From: DASZKW01 sp035552775
GTDB taxonomy: Bacteria > Actinomycetota > Acidimicrobiia > Acidimicrobiales > Palsa-688
Direction of reading: 5' to 3'
DNA: 64,000 bases
Assembly: GCA_035552775.1 (NCBI GenBank)
Contig: DASZKW010000083.1
Coordinates: forward strand, 1-64,000
Positions 14,537-22,961 of this stretch are shown one piece after another. The translations under genes and the position numbers were made by a program. The notes under the pieces were generated by a model. It did not search any database. It worked only from the letters and a program-made list of their open reading frames with translations, and was not told where the DNA came from. Numbering within the stretch: position 1 is the first letter of the stretch; each line of letters opens with the position of its first letter.

Positions 14537-14959
14537 GTGCACCTCTCGCTCGATCTGACCCTTCCTGCCGACCACACCTTCGTGCGCACCACGCGCCGGG
14601 TCGTGGCCGCGTACCTGGACAACGCCGGCCTGCCCCATGACCTGCGCGACGACCTGGTGCTGGCGGTCGGCGAGGCCTGCAGCAACGCCGTCCAACACGC
14701 CTTCCCCGACGGCGAGGGGCTCTTTCGCCTGGTACTCGACCTGCGCCCAAACGAGATAGTGGTGGAGGTCAGCGACACAGGGGTCGGTTTTCAGGCGTTC
14801 GACCAGGCCAACGCTCACGGCGGCAGCCTGGCCCCGGCCGGGCGGGGCATTGAGATCATGCGCCGCTTGGTGGGCGCGGTGGAAGTGGAATCGCCGACGG
14901 CCACAGGCGGCACCCGTATCAGGCTTCACCACACGCTGGGGACGACGGTACTTTCCTAG
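14537..14959 (+). CDS. RsbW/SpoIIAB-like anti-sigma serine kinase (HATPase)
   Basis: A 140-residue GHKL-type ATPase domain. The N box is LAVGEACSNAVQHAF and the G1 box is VSDTGVGF, followed by GGSLAPAGRGIEIMRRL. It is the single-domain architecture of anti-sigma factor kinases and related bacterial regulators that phosphorylate an anti-anti-sigma factor. No STAS partner or sigma-B-type gene is in the window. The GTG at 14537 is the only plausible start. A palindrome GGAAgttTTCC (14520-14530) lies just upstream, in the 38-base gap to the divergent DUF72 gene. Confidence 0.85.
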   Translation: MHLSLDLTLPADHTFVRTTRRVVAAYLDNAGLPHDLRDDLVLAVGEACSNAVQHAFPDGEGLFRLVLDLRPNEIVVEVSDTGVGFQAFDQANAHGGSLAPAGRGIEIMRRLVGAVEVESPTATGGTRIRLHHTLGTTVLS

Positions 14960-14981
14960 CACCGTAGGGCACCGCACGATT

Positions 14982-15000
14982 CTACGCCCGACGAGCGTAG
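14982..15000 (+). terminator. Small hairpin downstream of the RsbW-like gene
   Basis: CTACGC-N7-GCGTAG can fold into a 6-bp stem 22 bases after the stop codon. There is no U-tract, so intrinsic termination is uncertain. Confidence 0.3.
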
Positions 15001-15030
15001 GTCGATGGTGACCGGGTATCGCTTGACGAC

Positions 15031-17049
15031 ATGAATGATCCCGGATCGTGGGGCGTGGCCACCGGGTACACCGACGCCGAAGGCCGATGGCGCGACGTGG
15101 CCCCCGCCACCGTCGCCGCCGTGCTGGGCGCGATGGGCGAGCCCGCAGGCGCAAGCGGCCAGGACGGGCCCATCGTGGTGCGCCTCGACCGGCCACCGGT
15201 TGCGGTGCCCCCCGGTCTCCTGGTCACCGAGGATGGCAGGGAGATACGGGTGGCGAAGCCGGAGCGCGCCGGGGGCCGCCCGCCGGCCGGCGCGACGGCC
15301 GGCGCGACGCTGCCCCCGGACCTGACGGCTGGCTATCACCGCTTGGAGCCCGACGGGGGAACCCCCCGCACGCTCATCGCCAGCCCCGGTCGTTGCCCGG
15401 GGCCTCCGCGGCGCCGGCAGTGGGGCTGGTCCGCCCAGCTCTACGCCACCCGGTCGAAGTCCAGCTGGGGCATCGGCGACCTGGGCGACCTCGAGGAGCT
15501 GGCCCGCTGGTCGGCGTCTCTCCGGGCGACCATGGCGCTCATCAACCCGCTGCACGCCGGGGGCGCCGGCCAACACCACGAATCGAGCCCCTACTTCCCG
15601 AGCAGCCGCTGCTTCCCCAGTCCGCTTTACCTGCACGTCGAAGACTTCCCCGGGGCCGCCGAGGTCGCCGACGTGGAGCGCCTGGGCTCAGCCGGCCGTG
15701 CCCTCAACGCCGAGCGCATGATCGACCGGGACCGGGTGTGGGCCCTCAAGTCCGAGGCCCTCGAGGCCCTGTTCGCCAGGTTCGACGGGGGCGCCGGGGG
15801 TTCCGACGGGGGCGCCGCATTCGATCGATTTCGAGACTCGCGTGGCGGGGCGCTCGAGGGGTTCGCCACCTGGTGCGCCCTCGCCGAACGCCACGGCGTG
15901 CCCTGGCAGGACTGGCCGGTCGAGGTGCGCCATCCCGGCGCCGGCGGGGTGGCCCGCTTCGCGGCGAGCGTCGAGGGCGGCCGGCGTGTCCGGTACCACG
16001 CCTGGTTGCAGTGGCACCTCGACCGCCAGCTGGCCGCCGCCGCTGCGCCGGTCGGCCTGATGCAGGACCTCGCCATCGGCGTCAACGTGGGCGGGGCGGA
16101 CGCCTGGCTATGGCAGGACAGCTTCGCCCGGGACATGCACGTGGGGGCGCCCCCCGACAGCTTCAACACCCTGGGCCAGGACTGGGGCCTGCCACCGTGG
16201 GATCCGTGGAAGCTGCGCGGCGCCGGTTACGGGCCCTTCGTCGAGACCATACGAGGCGCTCTGCGCCACGCCGGGGGGCTGCGAGTCGACCACGTGATGG
16301 GCCTGTTCCGATTGTGGTGGATCCCCGACGGCGCGCCGCCGACCGACGGGACCTACGTGAGCTACCCGGCCGGCGACCTGCTCGACATATTGGCTCTCGA
16401 AGCGGCACGCGCCGGCGCCTACATCGTCGGCGAGGACCTCGGCACCGTGGAGGACGGAGTTCGCCACGAACTGGCAGAGCGCGGCGTGCTGTCGTACCGC
16501 CTGGTGTGGTTCGAGCCCGAAGGTCCCGAGCGGTGGCCGGAGCAGGCCCTCGGGGCGGTGACCACCCACGACCTGCCGACGGTTGCCGGCGCCTGGACCG
16601 GCTCGGACCTCGCCGCCCAGCGCGCCGCTCATCTGGCACCCAACGAGGACGGCATCCTGGCCATGCGCCAACGACTGGCCGACCTGACCGGCGCCGACGA
16701 CACCACGCCGATGGCAGAGGTGGTCGAGCGCACCTACGCGGCCCTGGCCGGGGCTCCGTGCGCGGTGGTCACCGCCACCCTCGACGACGTGTGCTGCGTC
16801 GAGGAGCGTCCCAACATGCCCGGTACCACCGACGAGTGGCCCAACTGGAATCTGGCGCTGCCCGTTCCCCTCGAAGGCCTCGAGGAGCTCCCCGTCGGCC
16901 GGCGGGTGGCCGAACACCTCGCCCGCGGCTCGGCCGGCCCCGGAGGCGACCAGTGGCGCGACCCTCCTACACTCGCCCGACGTGGACCTACCCGTCATGC
17001 CCCCAGTGGCGCCGATGCTCGCCAAGCTGACGAGGGAGCTGCCGGGTAG
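15031..17049 (+). CDS. malQ: 4-alpha-glucanotransferase (amylomaltase, GH77)
   Basis: A 672-residue GH77 enzyme that transfers alpha-1,4-glucan segments in glycogen/maltodextrin metabolism. The catalytic core starts near residue 135 (WGWSAQLYATRSKSSWGIGD). GLRVDHVMGLFRLWW carries the nucleophilic Asp (about residue 421), IVGEDLGTV the acid/base Glu (about 467), and TTHDLPTVAG the third conserved Asp. The N-terminal ~120 residues are the beta-sandwich extension found in actinobacterial MalQ. The 3' end overlaps the ligase gene by 68 bases in another frame. Other glycogen genes are not in the window. Confidence 0.92.
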   Translation: MNDPGSWGVATGYTDAEGRWRDVAPATVAAVLGAMGEPAGASGQDGPIVVRLDRPPVAVPPGLLVTEDGREIRVAKPERAGGRPPAGATAGATLPPDLTAGYHRLEPDGGTPRTLIASPGRCPGPPRRRQWGWSAQLYATRSKSSWGIGDLGDLEELARWSASLRATMALINPLHAGGAGQHHESSPYFPSSRCFPSPLYLHVEDFPGAAEVADVERLGSAGRALNAERMIDRDRVWALKSEALEALFARFDGGAGGSDGGAAFDRFRDSRGGALEGFATWCALAERHGVPWQDWPVEVRHPGAGGVARFAASVEGGRRVRYHAWLQWHLDRQLAAAAAPVGLMQDLAIGVNVGGADAWLWQDSFARDMHVGAPPDSFNTLGQDWGLPPWDPWKLRGAGYGPFVETIRGALRHAGGLRVDHVMGLFRLWWIPDGAPPTDGTYVSYPAGDLLDILALEAARAGAYIVGEDLGTVEDGVRHELAERGVLSYRLVWFEPEGPERWPEQALGAVTTHDLPTVAGAWTGSDLAAQRAAHLAPNEDGILAMRQRLADLTGADDTTPMAEVVERTYAALAGAPCAVVTATLDDVCCVEERPNMPGTTDEWPNWNLALPVPLEGLEELPVGRRVAEHLARGSAGPGGDQWRDPPTLARRGPTRHAPSGADARQADEGAAG

Positions 17050-18211
17050 GGATGGGGGCGCCCAGGAAGAATGGCTCTACGAGCCGAAGTGGGACGGCTT
17101 CCGCTGTATCGCCTTCCGCGACGGCGACGAGGTAGAGCTCGGGAGCCGCAACGAACGCCCCCTCACCCGGTACTTCCCCGACGTGGTCGCCGCGGCGCGG
17201 GCCCACCTGCCCGACCGAGCCGTAATCGACGGGGAGATCGTCATCGCCGGGGCCGCCGGCCTCGACTTCGACGCGCTGTCACAGCGGATCCACCCGGCCG
17301 CGTCCCGGGTGGCGACGCTGGCACGCTCGACGCCGGCGAGCTTCGTCGCCTTCGACCTGTTGGCCCTGGGCGACCGCGACCTGCGCAAGGAGCCGTTCGC
17401 ACGGCGCCGGGCCCTGCTCGTCGAGGCGCTGGCGGGCGCCCGGCCGCCGGTCTACCTGACGCCGGCCACCGCCGACCGGGGGGTGGCCGGCGACTGGTTC
17501 ACCCGCTTCGAGGGGGCCGGGCTCGACGGGGTGGTCGCCAAGGGGGCGGGGCTCGCCTACCTGGAGGACCAGCGGGCGATGCACAAGGTGAAGCACGAGC
17601 GCACCGCCGACTTCGTAGTCGCCGGCTTCCGCTGGTACCGCGCAGGAGGGGTTGGGGAAAAAATCGGCTCGCTGATGCTCGGGCTCTACGACGGCGAGGG
17701 GCGCCTCGCCCATGTCGGCGTCATTGGCGCGTTCCCCGCCGCCGAGCGAACCGACCTCGTCGCCGTGCTCGCGCCGTACCGGGCGGGCGCGGTCCGCGAC
17801 CACCCGTGGGCAGGCTGGGCGGAGGCGGCCGGCGCCGGAGCGGGAGGCGGTGACGCCGGGTTGGAGGCCGGTGCCTCCGGGGCCGTGCTGGTGGCCTCGG
17901 GGGCCGGCCGGCCCCGGGTGGGCGGGGGGAGCCGGTGGAACGCCGGCAAGGACCTGAGCTTCGAGCTCCTGCGCCCCGAACTGGTGGTGGAAGCCGCCTA
18001 CGAGCACCTCCAAGGTCAACGCCTGCGCCACACCGCCCGCTTCCGGCGATGGCGCCCCGACCGGGACCCGCGCAGCGCCACGTTCGACCAGCTCGAAGTG
18101 GCCGTACCCGAGGAACTGGCCACCGTCTTCTCGGCAACAGGCCTGGTTGGCGGGCTCGGCGGCGACGGGCTCGTCGGCGGCGCGGCGGATGGCTCGGGCG
18201 CGCAGGCCTGA
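16982..18211 (+). CDS. ligC: ATP-dependent DNA ligase (LigC type)
   Basis: A 409-residue ATP-dependent ligase. Motif I is EPKWDGFR with the adenylated Lys36. Later nucleotidyltransferase motifs include VIDGEIVI, FVAFDLL, EGLDGVVAKG-like GLDGVVAKG and KVKHERTADFVV, and the OB-fold region ends WRPDRDPRSATFDQL. It lacks polymerase and phosphoesterase domains, which matches mycobacterial LigC rather than LigD. A Gly/Ala-rich insertion (about 280-320) is unusual. GTG 16982 overlaps malQ; ATG 16997 is an alternative. It is followed by a primase-polymerase gene, the LigC/Prim-PolC pairing known from mycobacteria. Confidence 0.9.
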   Translation: MDLPVMPPVAPMLAKLTRELPGRDGGAQEEWLYEPKWDGFRCIAFRDGDEVELGSRNERPLTRYFPDVVAAARAHLPDRAVIDGEIVIAGAAGLDFDALSQRIHPAASRVATLARSTPASFVAFDLLALGDRDLRKEPFARRRALLVEALAGARPPVYLTPATADRGVAGDWFTRFEGAGLDGVVAKGAGLAYLEDQRAMHKVKHERTADFVVAGFRWYRAGGVGEKIGSLMLGLYDGEGRLAHVGVIGAFPAAERTDLVAVLAPYRAGAVRDHPWAGWAEAAGAGAGGGDAGLEAGASGAVLVASGAGRPRVGGGSRWNAGKDLSFELLRPELVVEAAYEHLQGQRLRHTARFRRWRPDRDPRSATFDQLEVAVPEELATVFSATGLVGGLGGDGLVGGAADGSGAQA

Positions 18212-19274
18212 CGTGGTCACCGATCACACGACCGTGGAGGCCGCCGGCCTCGAGCTACGGGTCACCAACCCTGCCAAGGTCTTCTTCCCCGCCGTCGGAG
18301 TCACCAAGCTCGACCTCGTCCACTACTACCTGGCCGTCGCCGATGGCGCCCTGCGGGGCTGTTACCGGCGCCCGACGGTGCTTAAGCGCTACCCGGACGG
18401 GGTGGACGGCGAGGTCTTCTTCCAAAAGCGGGTGCCGGCATCGCGGCCCGAGTGGCTGGAGACGGTCACGGTGAGCTTCCCCTCGGGTCGCAGCGCCGAG
18501 GAGCTGTGCCCGGCCGACGCCGCCCACCTGGTGTGGGCGGTCAACCTCGGGTGCATAGATCTCAACCCGTGGGCCGTACGCGCCGGCGACCTCGACCACC
18601 CCGACGAGCTGCGCGTCGACCTCGACCCCATGCCCGGCGTCGGCTTCGACGGCGTGAGGACGATCGCCCTCGAGGTCCGTACCCTCTTGGACGAGCTCGG
18701 GATGACCGGGTTCCCGAAGACATCGGGGAGCCGGGGGATCCACATCAACGTGCCCATCGAGGCCCATTGGGACTTTTTGGAGGTGCGCCGCGCCGCCCTC
18801 GCCCTGGCCCGCGAGATCGAGCGGCGCCGGCCGGAGCTGGCGACCTCCAAGTGGTGGAAGGAGGAGAGGGGCCAGAGGGTCTTCCTGGACTACAACCAGA
18901 ACGCCCGGGACCGCACCGTTGCCAGCGCCTACTCGGTACGGGCCACGCCGAACGCACGGGTGTCGGCCCCTCTCACCTGGGACGAGGTCGCCGGCGCCGA
19001 GCTCGACTCGTTCACGGTGGCGAGTGTCCCCGACCGCTACGCGGCGATGGGTGACCCCGCCGCCGGCGCCGACGGCATGGCCCTGACCCTGCAGCCGCTG
19101 CTCGAGCTGGCCCGCAGGGACGAGGACGAGGGACTCGGCGATGCGCCGTGGCCCCCCAACTTCCCCAAGCAGCCCGGCGAGCCCCGCCGGGTCCGCCCCA
19201 GCGCCCGGCGCCCCGGGCCCCAGCGGCCCTCTGAGCGGGGGACCGGGCCTGACCCGGGCGAGGGGGGCCGGTGA
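18189..19274 (+). CDS. AEP-family primase-polymerase (Prim-PolC / LigD polymerase-domain-like)
   Basis: A 361-residue archaeo-eukaryotic primase family polymerase, the type that fills short gaps with ribonucleotides in NHEJ and excision repair. Metal-binding Asp144 and Asp146 lie in RVDLDPMPG; the nucleotide-binding SGSRGIHINVP follows. It is a stand-alone polymerase domain with a Pro/Arg-rich tail. The ATG at 18189 overlaps ligC by 23 bases; GTG 18213, one base after the ligC stop, is an alternative. Coupling with LigC suggests gap filling followed by sealing. No Ku gene is in the window, so a base-excision-type role is as likely as NHEJ. Confidence 0.87.
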   Translation: MARARRPDVVTDHTTVEAAGLELRVTNPAKVFFPAVGVTKLDLVHYYLAVADGALRGCYRRPTVLKRYPDGVDGEVFFQKRVPASRPEWLETVTVSFPSGRSAEELCPADAAHLVWAVNLGCIDLNPWAVRAGDLDHPDELRVDLDPMPGVGFDGVRTIALEVRTLLDELGMTGFPKTSGSRGIHINVPIEAHWDFLEVRRAALALAREIERRRPELATSKWWKEERGQRVFLDYNQNARDRTVASAYSVRATPNARVSAPLTWDEVAGAELDSFTVASVPDRYAAMGDPAAGADGMALTLQPLLELARRDEDEGLGDAPWPPNFPKQPGEPRRVRPSARRPGPQRPSERGTGPDPGEGGR

Positions 19275-19804
19275 TGCCGGCGGGCACGAGCAGCGCCCGC
19301 GTGCAGTCGGCCGTCCTCGTCCCCGTTCCCGCCGCCGAGGCGCTGGTGGAGCGCTGGAGGCTCGAGCACGACCCCGTGGCGCCGGCCGGCGTGCCCGCCC
19401 ACATCACCTTGATCGTGCCGTGGTTGCCACCCGACGAGCTGGGCGACGACGACCTGGACGAGCTCGCCGCCGCCTTGGCCGAGGTCCCCGCCTTCGAGTT
19501 CTCGCTGAGCCAGGTGGGATGGTTCGGGCGCTCGGTGCTGTGGCTGGGTCCCGAGCCGACCGCACCATTCCTGGCTCTGACCGCCATGCTGGCCGAGCGG
19601 TTCGGCACACCGCCGTGGGACGACGAGTTCGACGAGGTGGTGCCCCATCTCACCGTCGGCCACGCCAGCGACGGCGTCGAGTTGACCAAGGTCGCCGACG
19701 AGCTGGAGGCCGGGCTGCCGATCGCCTGCCGGGCCGACCAGGTGTGGGTCATGGTCGGCGACGGCGTCCGCTGGTCGGTGCGCCGGCGCCTGCCGTTGAG
19801 CTGA
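19271..19804 (+). CDS. 2H phosphoesterase (2'-5' RNA ligase-like)
   Basis: A 177-residue protein with the paired H-x-T signature of 2H phosphoesterases: HITLIVPW (His44, Thr46) and HLTVGH (His126, Thr128) in duplicated half-folds. The superfamily acts on 2',3'-cyclic phosphates or 2'-5' linkages at RNA ends. It starts at GTG overlapping the stop of the primase-polymerase (GTGATG), so it belongs to the same operon. I infer that it cleans 3' ends or processes ribonucleotide-containing junctions produced by the polymerase; this is not demonstrated. Confidence 0.8.
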   Translation: MMPAGTSSARVQSAVLVPVPAAEALVERWRLEHDPVAPAGVPAHITLIVPWLPPDELGDDDLDELAAALAEVPAFEFSLSQVGWFGRSVLWLGPEPTAPFLALTAMLAERFGTPPWDDEFDEVVPHLTVGHASDGVELTKVADELEAGLPIACRADQVWVMVGDGVRWSVRRRLPLS

Positions 19805-19839
19805 TGCTGTTGCCGGCGGGCGGCCTGAACTCGGTGCCG

Positions 19840-20742
19840 TCAGGTGTGGTCGAACAGCTTGGCGAGGACGGCGAGCTCGTCGGCGGGGCTGCCCGGCACG
19901 GTGTACCCAGCCTCGTCGCGGATCTGGTCGAAGTGGTCCCTGACGTCCTCGGCGCTCAGGTCCGGGTTGAAGTATCCCTCGGTCATGCCCACGAAGAAAC
20001 GGGCGACCCGGCCGCCGGCCACGCTGTAGATCTCGCCTGACACCGGGCAGTCCTCGTGGACCAACAAGCAGGCCACGGGCGCCACCAGATCGGGCCGGAA
20101 CCGCTCTGCCGCTTCGGCGCCGAAGATGTCCTCGGTCATGCGGGTCCACGCCAGGGGAGAGATGGCGTTGACCTTGATGTTGTACCTGGCCCCTTCGGCC
20201 GCCAGCACCCGGGTTAGCCCCACCAGGCCCATCTTGGCTGCCCCGTAGTTGGCCTGGCCGAAGTTGCCGAGGATCCCCGAGTTGGACGACGTGTTGAGCA
20301 CCCGCCCGTAGCCCTGCTCGCGCATCTTCACCCACGCCGGCTGGGTCACGTTGAACGCTCCCTTCAGGTGGACATCGATCACCGCTTGGACCATGTCAGG
20401 GGTCATGTTGTGGAAGGCCTTGTCGCGCAGGATGCCGGCGTTGTTGATCACGATGTCGACCCGGCCGAAGTGGTCGAGGGCGGCGGCGACGATGGCCTGG
20501 CCCCCCTCGGGGGTGGCCACGCTGTTGCCGTCGGCCACGGCCTCACCTCCGGCGGAGGTGATCTCCTTGACGACCGCCTGTGCCGGTCCCTCGTCGGCGC
20601 CCTCGCCGCTGCGGGAGCCCCCGAGGTCGTTGACCACGACCCGGGCGCCGCGCGACGCCAGTTCGAGGGCGTGGGCCCGGCCCAGCCCTCCACCCGCACC
20701 TGTGACGATCGCCACCTTGCCGTCGAAACCCAGATCAGCCAT
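19840..20742 (-). CDS. SDR-family 3-hydroxyacyl-CoA dehydrogenase-like oxidoreductase
   Basis: A 300-residue short-chain dehydrogenase. The NAD(P) loop is TGAGGGLG (about 14-21), followed by VVVNDLGG. The tetrad includes NNAG, the Ser in NTSSNSG and Tyr166-X3-Lys170 (YGAAK). Similarity is to the dehydrogenase part of peroxisomal multifunctional enzyme type 2, which suggests (3R)-hydroxyacyl-CoA oxidation, but the substrate is unproven. ATG 20742 follows TACCGT with a 6-base gap. Codons upstream in the same frame come from the inverted-repeat element. It is divergent from an enoyl-CoA hydratase-like gene, fitting a beta-oxidation context. Confidence 0.87.
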   Translation of the reverse strand: MADLGFDGKVAIVTGAGGGLGRAHALELASRGARVVVNDLGGSRSGEGADEGPAQAVVKEITSAGGEAVADGNSVATPEGGQAIVAAALDHFGRVDIVINNAGILRDKAFHNMTPDMVQAVIDVHLKGAFNVTQPAWVKMREQGYGRVLNTSSNSGILGNFGQANYGAAKMGLVGLTRVLAAEGARYNIKVNAISPLAWTRMTEDIFGAEAAERFRPDLVAPVACLLVHEDCPVSGEIYSVAGGRVARFFVGMTEGYFNPDLSAEDVRDHFDQIRDEAGYTVPGSPADELAVLAKLFDHT

Positions 20743-20748
20743 GGCCCG

Positions 20749-20754
20749 ACGGTA
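20749..20754 (-). promoter_or_regulatory. Putative -10 box (TACCGT) of the SDR gene
   Basis: On the minus strand TACCGT lies 6 bases before the ATG at 20742, matching the leaderless pattern. Confidence 0.5.
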
Positions 20755-20773
20755 CCGGCGGCGCCGTCGCTTA

Positions 20774-20873
20774 CAAAGGCGAGCGTTGCTACGTCGACAA
20801 TGCTCTCGCCCGCTCGGACGGTTGACCTGGACCTTCGTTCCTCGGGGAGTCGGCGTAGCAACGCTCGCCTTGG
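20774..20873. repeat. ~100-bp inverted-repeat (MITE/REP-like) element, copy B
   Basis: This is the same element as at 11438-11538, in opposite orientation. Arms are at 20776-20796 and 20851-20871, differing at one base. The core matches copy A at about 50 of 54 positions. It occupies the intergenic region between the divergent SDR and enoyl-CoA hydratase genes and separates their two promoters. Confidence 0.85.
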
Positions 20874-20898
20874 TACGGCGCGGCCGGTCTGGCCACGG

Positions 20899-20904
20899 TA
20901 CGGT
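20899..20904 (+). promoter_or_regulatory. Putative -10 box (TACGGT) of the enoyl-CoA hydratase-like gene
   Basis: TACGGT ends 7 bases before the GTG at 20912, another instance of the leaderless arrangement. The right arm of element copy B ends 28 bases upstream. Confidence 0.5.
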
Positions 20905-20911
20905 CGTCTCC

Positions 20912-21673
20912 GTGGGCGACGAGCTGGTGCACATGAGCGCCATGGGGGGGATCGCCAAGATCACCCTCGACTCGCCCGCCAACCGCAACGCGTTGTCCGA
21001 CAGGCTGGTGGAGGAGCTGGAAACCCGCCTGGGGACCGCCCTCGCCGACGGCGCCGTGCGGGCCGTGCACCTGACCGCCACCGGGACGGTGTTTTGCGCC
21101 GGCGCCGACCTAAAGGGGGGCGGGTCGGCGGTGACGTCCGGTTTCCCCAGGATCCTGGCCGCCGTGCTGGGCAGCGCCAAGCCGGTGGTCGCCGAGGTCA
21201 ACGGCCACGTGCGCGCCGGCGGCGTCGGCTTGGTGGCCGCGTGCGACATCGTGGTGGCCCCGGCGGGCGCGACCTTCGCCCTCAACGAGGTGCGCCTCGG
21301 TCTACTGCCTGCCATCGTCGCCGTGCCCCTGCTACGGCGGGTGTCGGCCCGGGCGCTCACCCGGTGGCTGATGACGGGCGAGGCGTTCGGGGCCGAGGAG
21401 GCAGCGGCGGCGGGCCTGGTCAGCATGGCCGTCCCCGACGACAGGGTTGCCGAGGTCACAGCAGCCGTCCTCGACGCCCTGCGCCTGGGCGCGCCCGGCG
21501 CCCTGGCGGGGATCAAACCTTTGCTCGCGAGCGTGGCGTGCCGGGGAGTCGACGACGGCCTGGTTTGGGCGGCCGCAGAGTCCGCCGGCCGTTTCGCGTC
21601 CGAGGAGGCGGCTGAGGGCCTGGCCGCCTTTAGGGGCCACCGCCCGCCGCGCTGGGCTCCCGCCGACGGCTAG
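20912..21673 (+). CDS. Enoyl-CoA hydratase/isomerase family protein
   Basis: A 253-residue crotonase-fold protein. ITLDSPANRNALS opens the fold, FCAGADLKGGG forms the first oxyanion-hole strand, and EVNGHVRAGGVGLVAACDI the second. The first catalytic-Glu position corresponds to the A-G-G-V-G segment, so hydratase activity is uncertain; isomerase or other crotonase chemistry is possible. The GTG at 20912 gives VGDELVHMSAMGG, the usual start. Its neighbour on the other strand is the SDR dehydrogenase. The TAG stop shares CTAG (21670-21673) with the convergent next gene. Confidence 0.85.
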   Translation: MGDELVHMSAMGGIAKITLDSPANRNALSDRLVEELETRLGTALADGAVRAVHLTATGTVFCAGADLKGGGSAVTSGFPRILAAVLGSAKPVVAEVNGHVRAGGVGLVAACDIVVAPAGATFALNEVRLGLLPAIVAVPLLRRVSARALTRWLMTGEAFGAEEAAAAGLVSMAVPDDRVAEVTAAVLDALRLGAPGALAGIKPLLASVACRGVDDGLVWAAAESAGRFASEEAAEGLAAFRGHRPPRWAPADG

Positions 21674-22899
21674 GAGGCCGTGCCGGCGCCGGCCGGGTAG
21701 GGCGGCGGGGCGTGCAGGGCTCCCCACCGCCAGCGGCGCGGCGTGGCCATCAGGGCCCGCGGGTAGTCCTCGAACATCCAGCGGGCGAAGTTTCGCCTAG
21801 TCCAGTCGCTGCTGGCCAGCGGGCCCATCCACCGGGGGTTCGGCCGGCCGAGGAGGCGGGACAGCACCCGGCACAGGCGGTCGTCGACGACCAGGCTGCG
21901 CCCGATGGTGCGCCCGTACCCGGCGGCCGCCCTTTGCGGTGCGTGGGGCCCGGCGGCGAGGATGGCCAGCGACGCCATCTCGGCGGTCTCCAGCGCCTGG
22001 CCTATGCCCTCGCCGGTCATGCTGTCGGTGGCCCTGGCCGCGTCTCCGACGAAGAGCACCCGCCCGCCGGCGGCGCTGAGCGGGCTGCGCCCGACGCGGG
22101 CGGGGATGGGCCACGCCTTGGACGGTCCCTCCGGGTGCGCCGCGGGGCCGAGCACGGCGGCGAGGTGGGACCGGGCGAGCAGGTCGGCCCACTGGTGGCC
22201 CATCTGGCCAGTGGTCCGCCCGGCGCTGCGGTGGATCCCGAAGCCGACATTCGCCCTGCCCCCGGGGAGAGGGAACGACCAGGCATAGCCCGGTATCAGG
22301 TCCGGCTCGAACCACACCCACATCTTCGCTGCCTCCGGTCCTACGCCGGTAAAGTACTGGCGGATGGCATGCCAGTCGCCCAGGTAGCCGGGCTCGTCGC
22401 GGGCGTCGAACGCCTTGCGCATCGGGGACCACATCCCGTCGGCGGCGATGACGTAGCGGGCGCTCACGCGCTCAGCGGAGGTGTCGAGTTGCACGGTGCC
22501 GGGGGAAAGATCGTTGCCGGCGCCGGTGACGGCGCAGCCTTCGATTACTCGCACGCCGGCGTCGGCGGCCAGGGCCACCAGAGCGGCGTCGAGGTCGACC
22601 CGGCGTGCGGCGGCGGCGTAGGTGCCTTCGGTGGGGAGCGGAAAGGTCGCTTGCCGGCCGTCGGGAGCCCGGATCACGACGCCGTCGATCGGTTGCCATG
22701 ACGCCACGTCGCCAGGTCGCAGCCCGAGGCCGTCGAGGCGACGCAGGGCGGCGGTCGTGAGACCGTCACCGCAGCACTTGTCGCGGGGGAAGCGGGCCTT
22801 GTCGATCAGCACGACCCGCCGGCCGGCCCGGGCCAGGACGATCGCCGCGGCCGAGCCCGCCGGTCCGGCGCCGACCACGGCGACATCGGCGGACAGCAC
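21670..22899 (-). CDS. Geranylgeranyl reductase-family FAD-dependent oxidoreductase
   Basis: A 409-residue flavoprotein. The dinucleotide-binding site is VAVVGAGPAGSAAAIVLARA; then come KCCGDGLTTAALRRL, the GGR-family 'CGDG' motif, and VLFVGDAARATDSMTGEGIG for FAD ribityl binding. Members saturate isoprenoid chains (menaquinone, lipids) or act as related hydroxylases; the substrate is not identifiable. GTG 22899 follows TAGCTT with a 6-base gap. Two membrane-peripheral tryptophan/arginine-rich segments near the C-terminus (RRWRWGALHA) may associate with lipid. Confidence 0.85.
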   Translation of the reverse strand: MLSADVAVVGAGPAGSAAAIVLARAGRRVVLIDKARFPRDKCCGDGLTTAALRRLDGLGLRPGDVASWQPIDGVVIRAPDGRQATFPLPTEGTYAAAARRVDLDAALVALAADAGVRVIEGCAVTGAGNDLSPGTVQLDTSAERVSARYVIAADGMWSPMRKAFDARDEPGYLGDWHAIRQYFTGVGPEAAKMWVWFEPDLIPGYAWSFPLPGGRANVGFGIHRSAGRTTGQMGHQWADLLARSHLAAVLGPAAHPEGPSKAWPIPARVGRSPLSAAGGRVLFVGDAARATDSMTGEGIGQALETAEMASLAILAAGPHAPQRAAAGYGRTIGRSLVVDDRLCRVLSRLLGRPNPRWMGPLASSDWTRRNFARWMFEDYPRALMATPRRWRWGALHAPPPYPAGAGTAS

Positions 22900-22905
22900 C
22901 CCCGC

Positions 22906-22911
22906 AAGCTA
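22906..22911 (-). promoter_or_regulatory. Putative -10 box (TAGCTT) of the geranylgeranyl reductase-like gene
   Basis: On the minus strand TAGCTT lies 6 bases before the GTG start at 22899. Confidence 0.45.
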
Positions 22912-22961
22912 CCGGCAACCACGTCGGAGACCCGCAGGGGCTCGGTGCTGTCGCGCCGGCC

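Noticed and set aside
15048..17030. A 660-codon frame overlapping malQ
   Set aside because: Arg/Pro-rich shadow of malQ in another frame; malQ has full GH77 motifs.
16982..18211. Calling the ligase LigD
   Set aside because: There is no polymerase or phosphoesterase domain in the same polypeptide and no Ku nearby; LigC is the better label.
20743..21516. An N-terminal extension of the SDR gene through the inverted-repeat element
   Set aside because: A standard SDR start with a leaderless promoter is present at 20742; the extension is element-derived and antisense to the hydratase gene.
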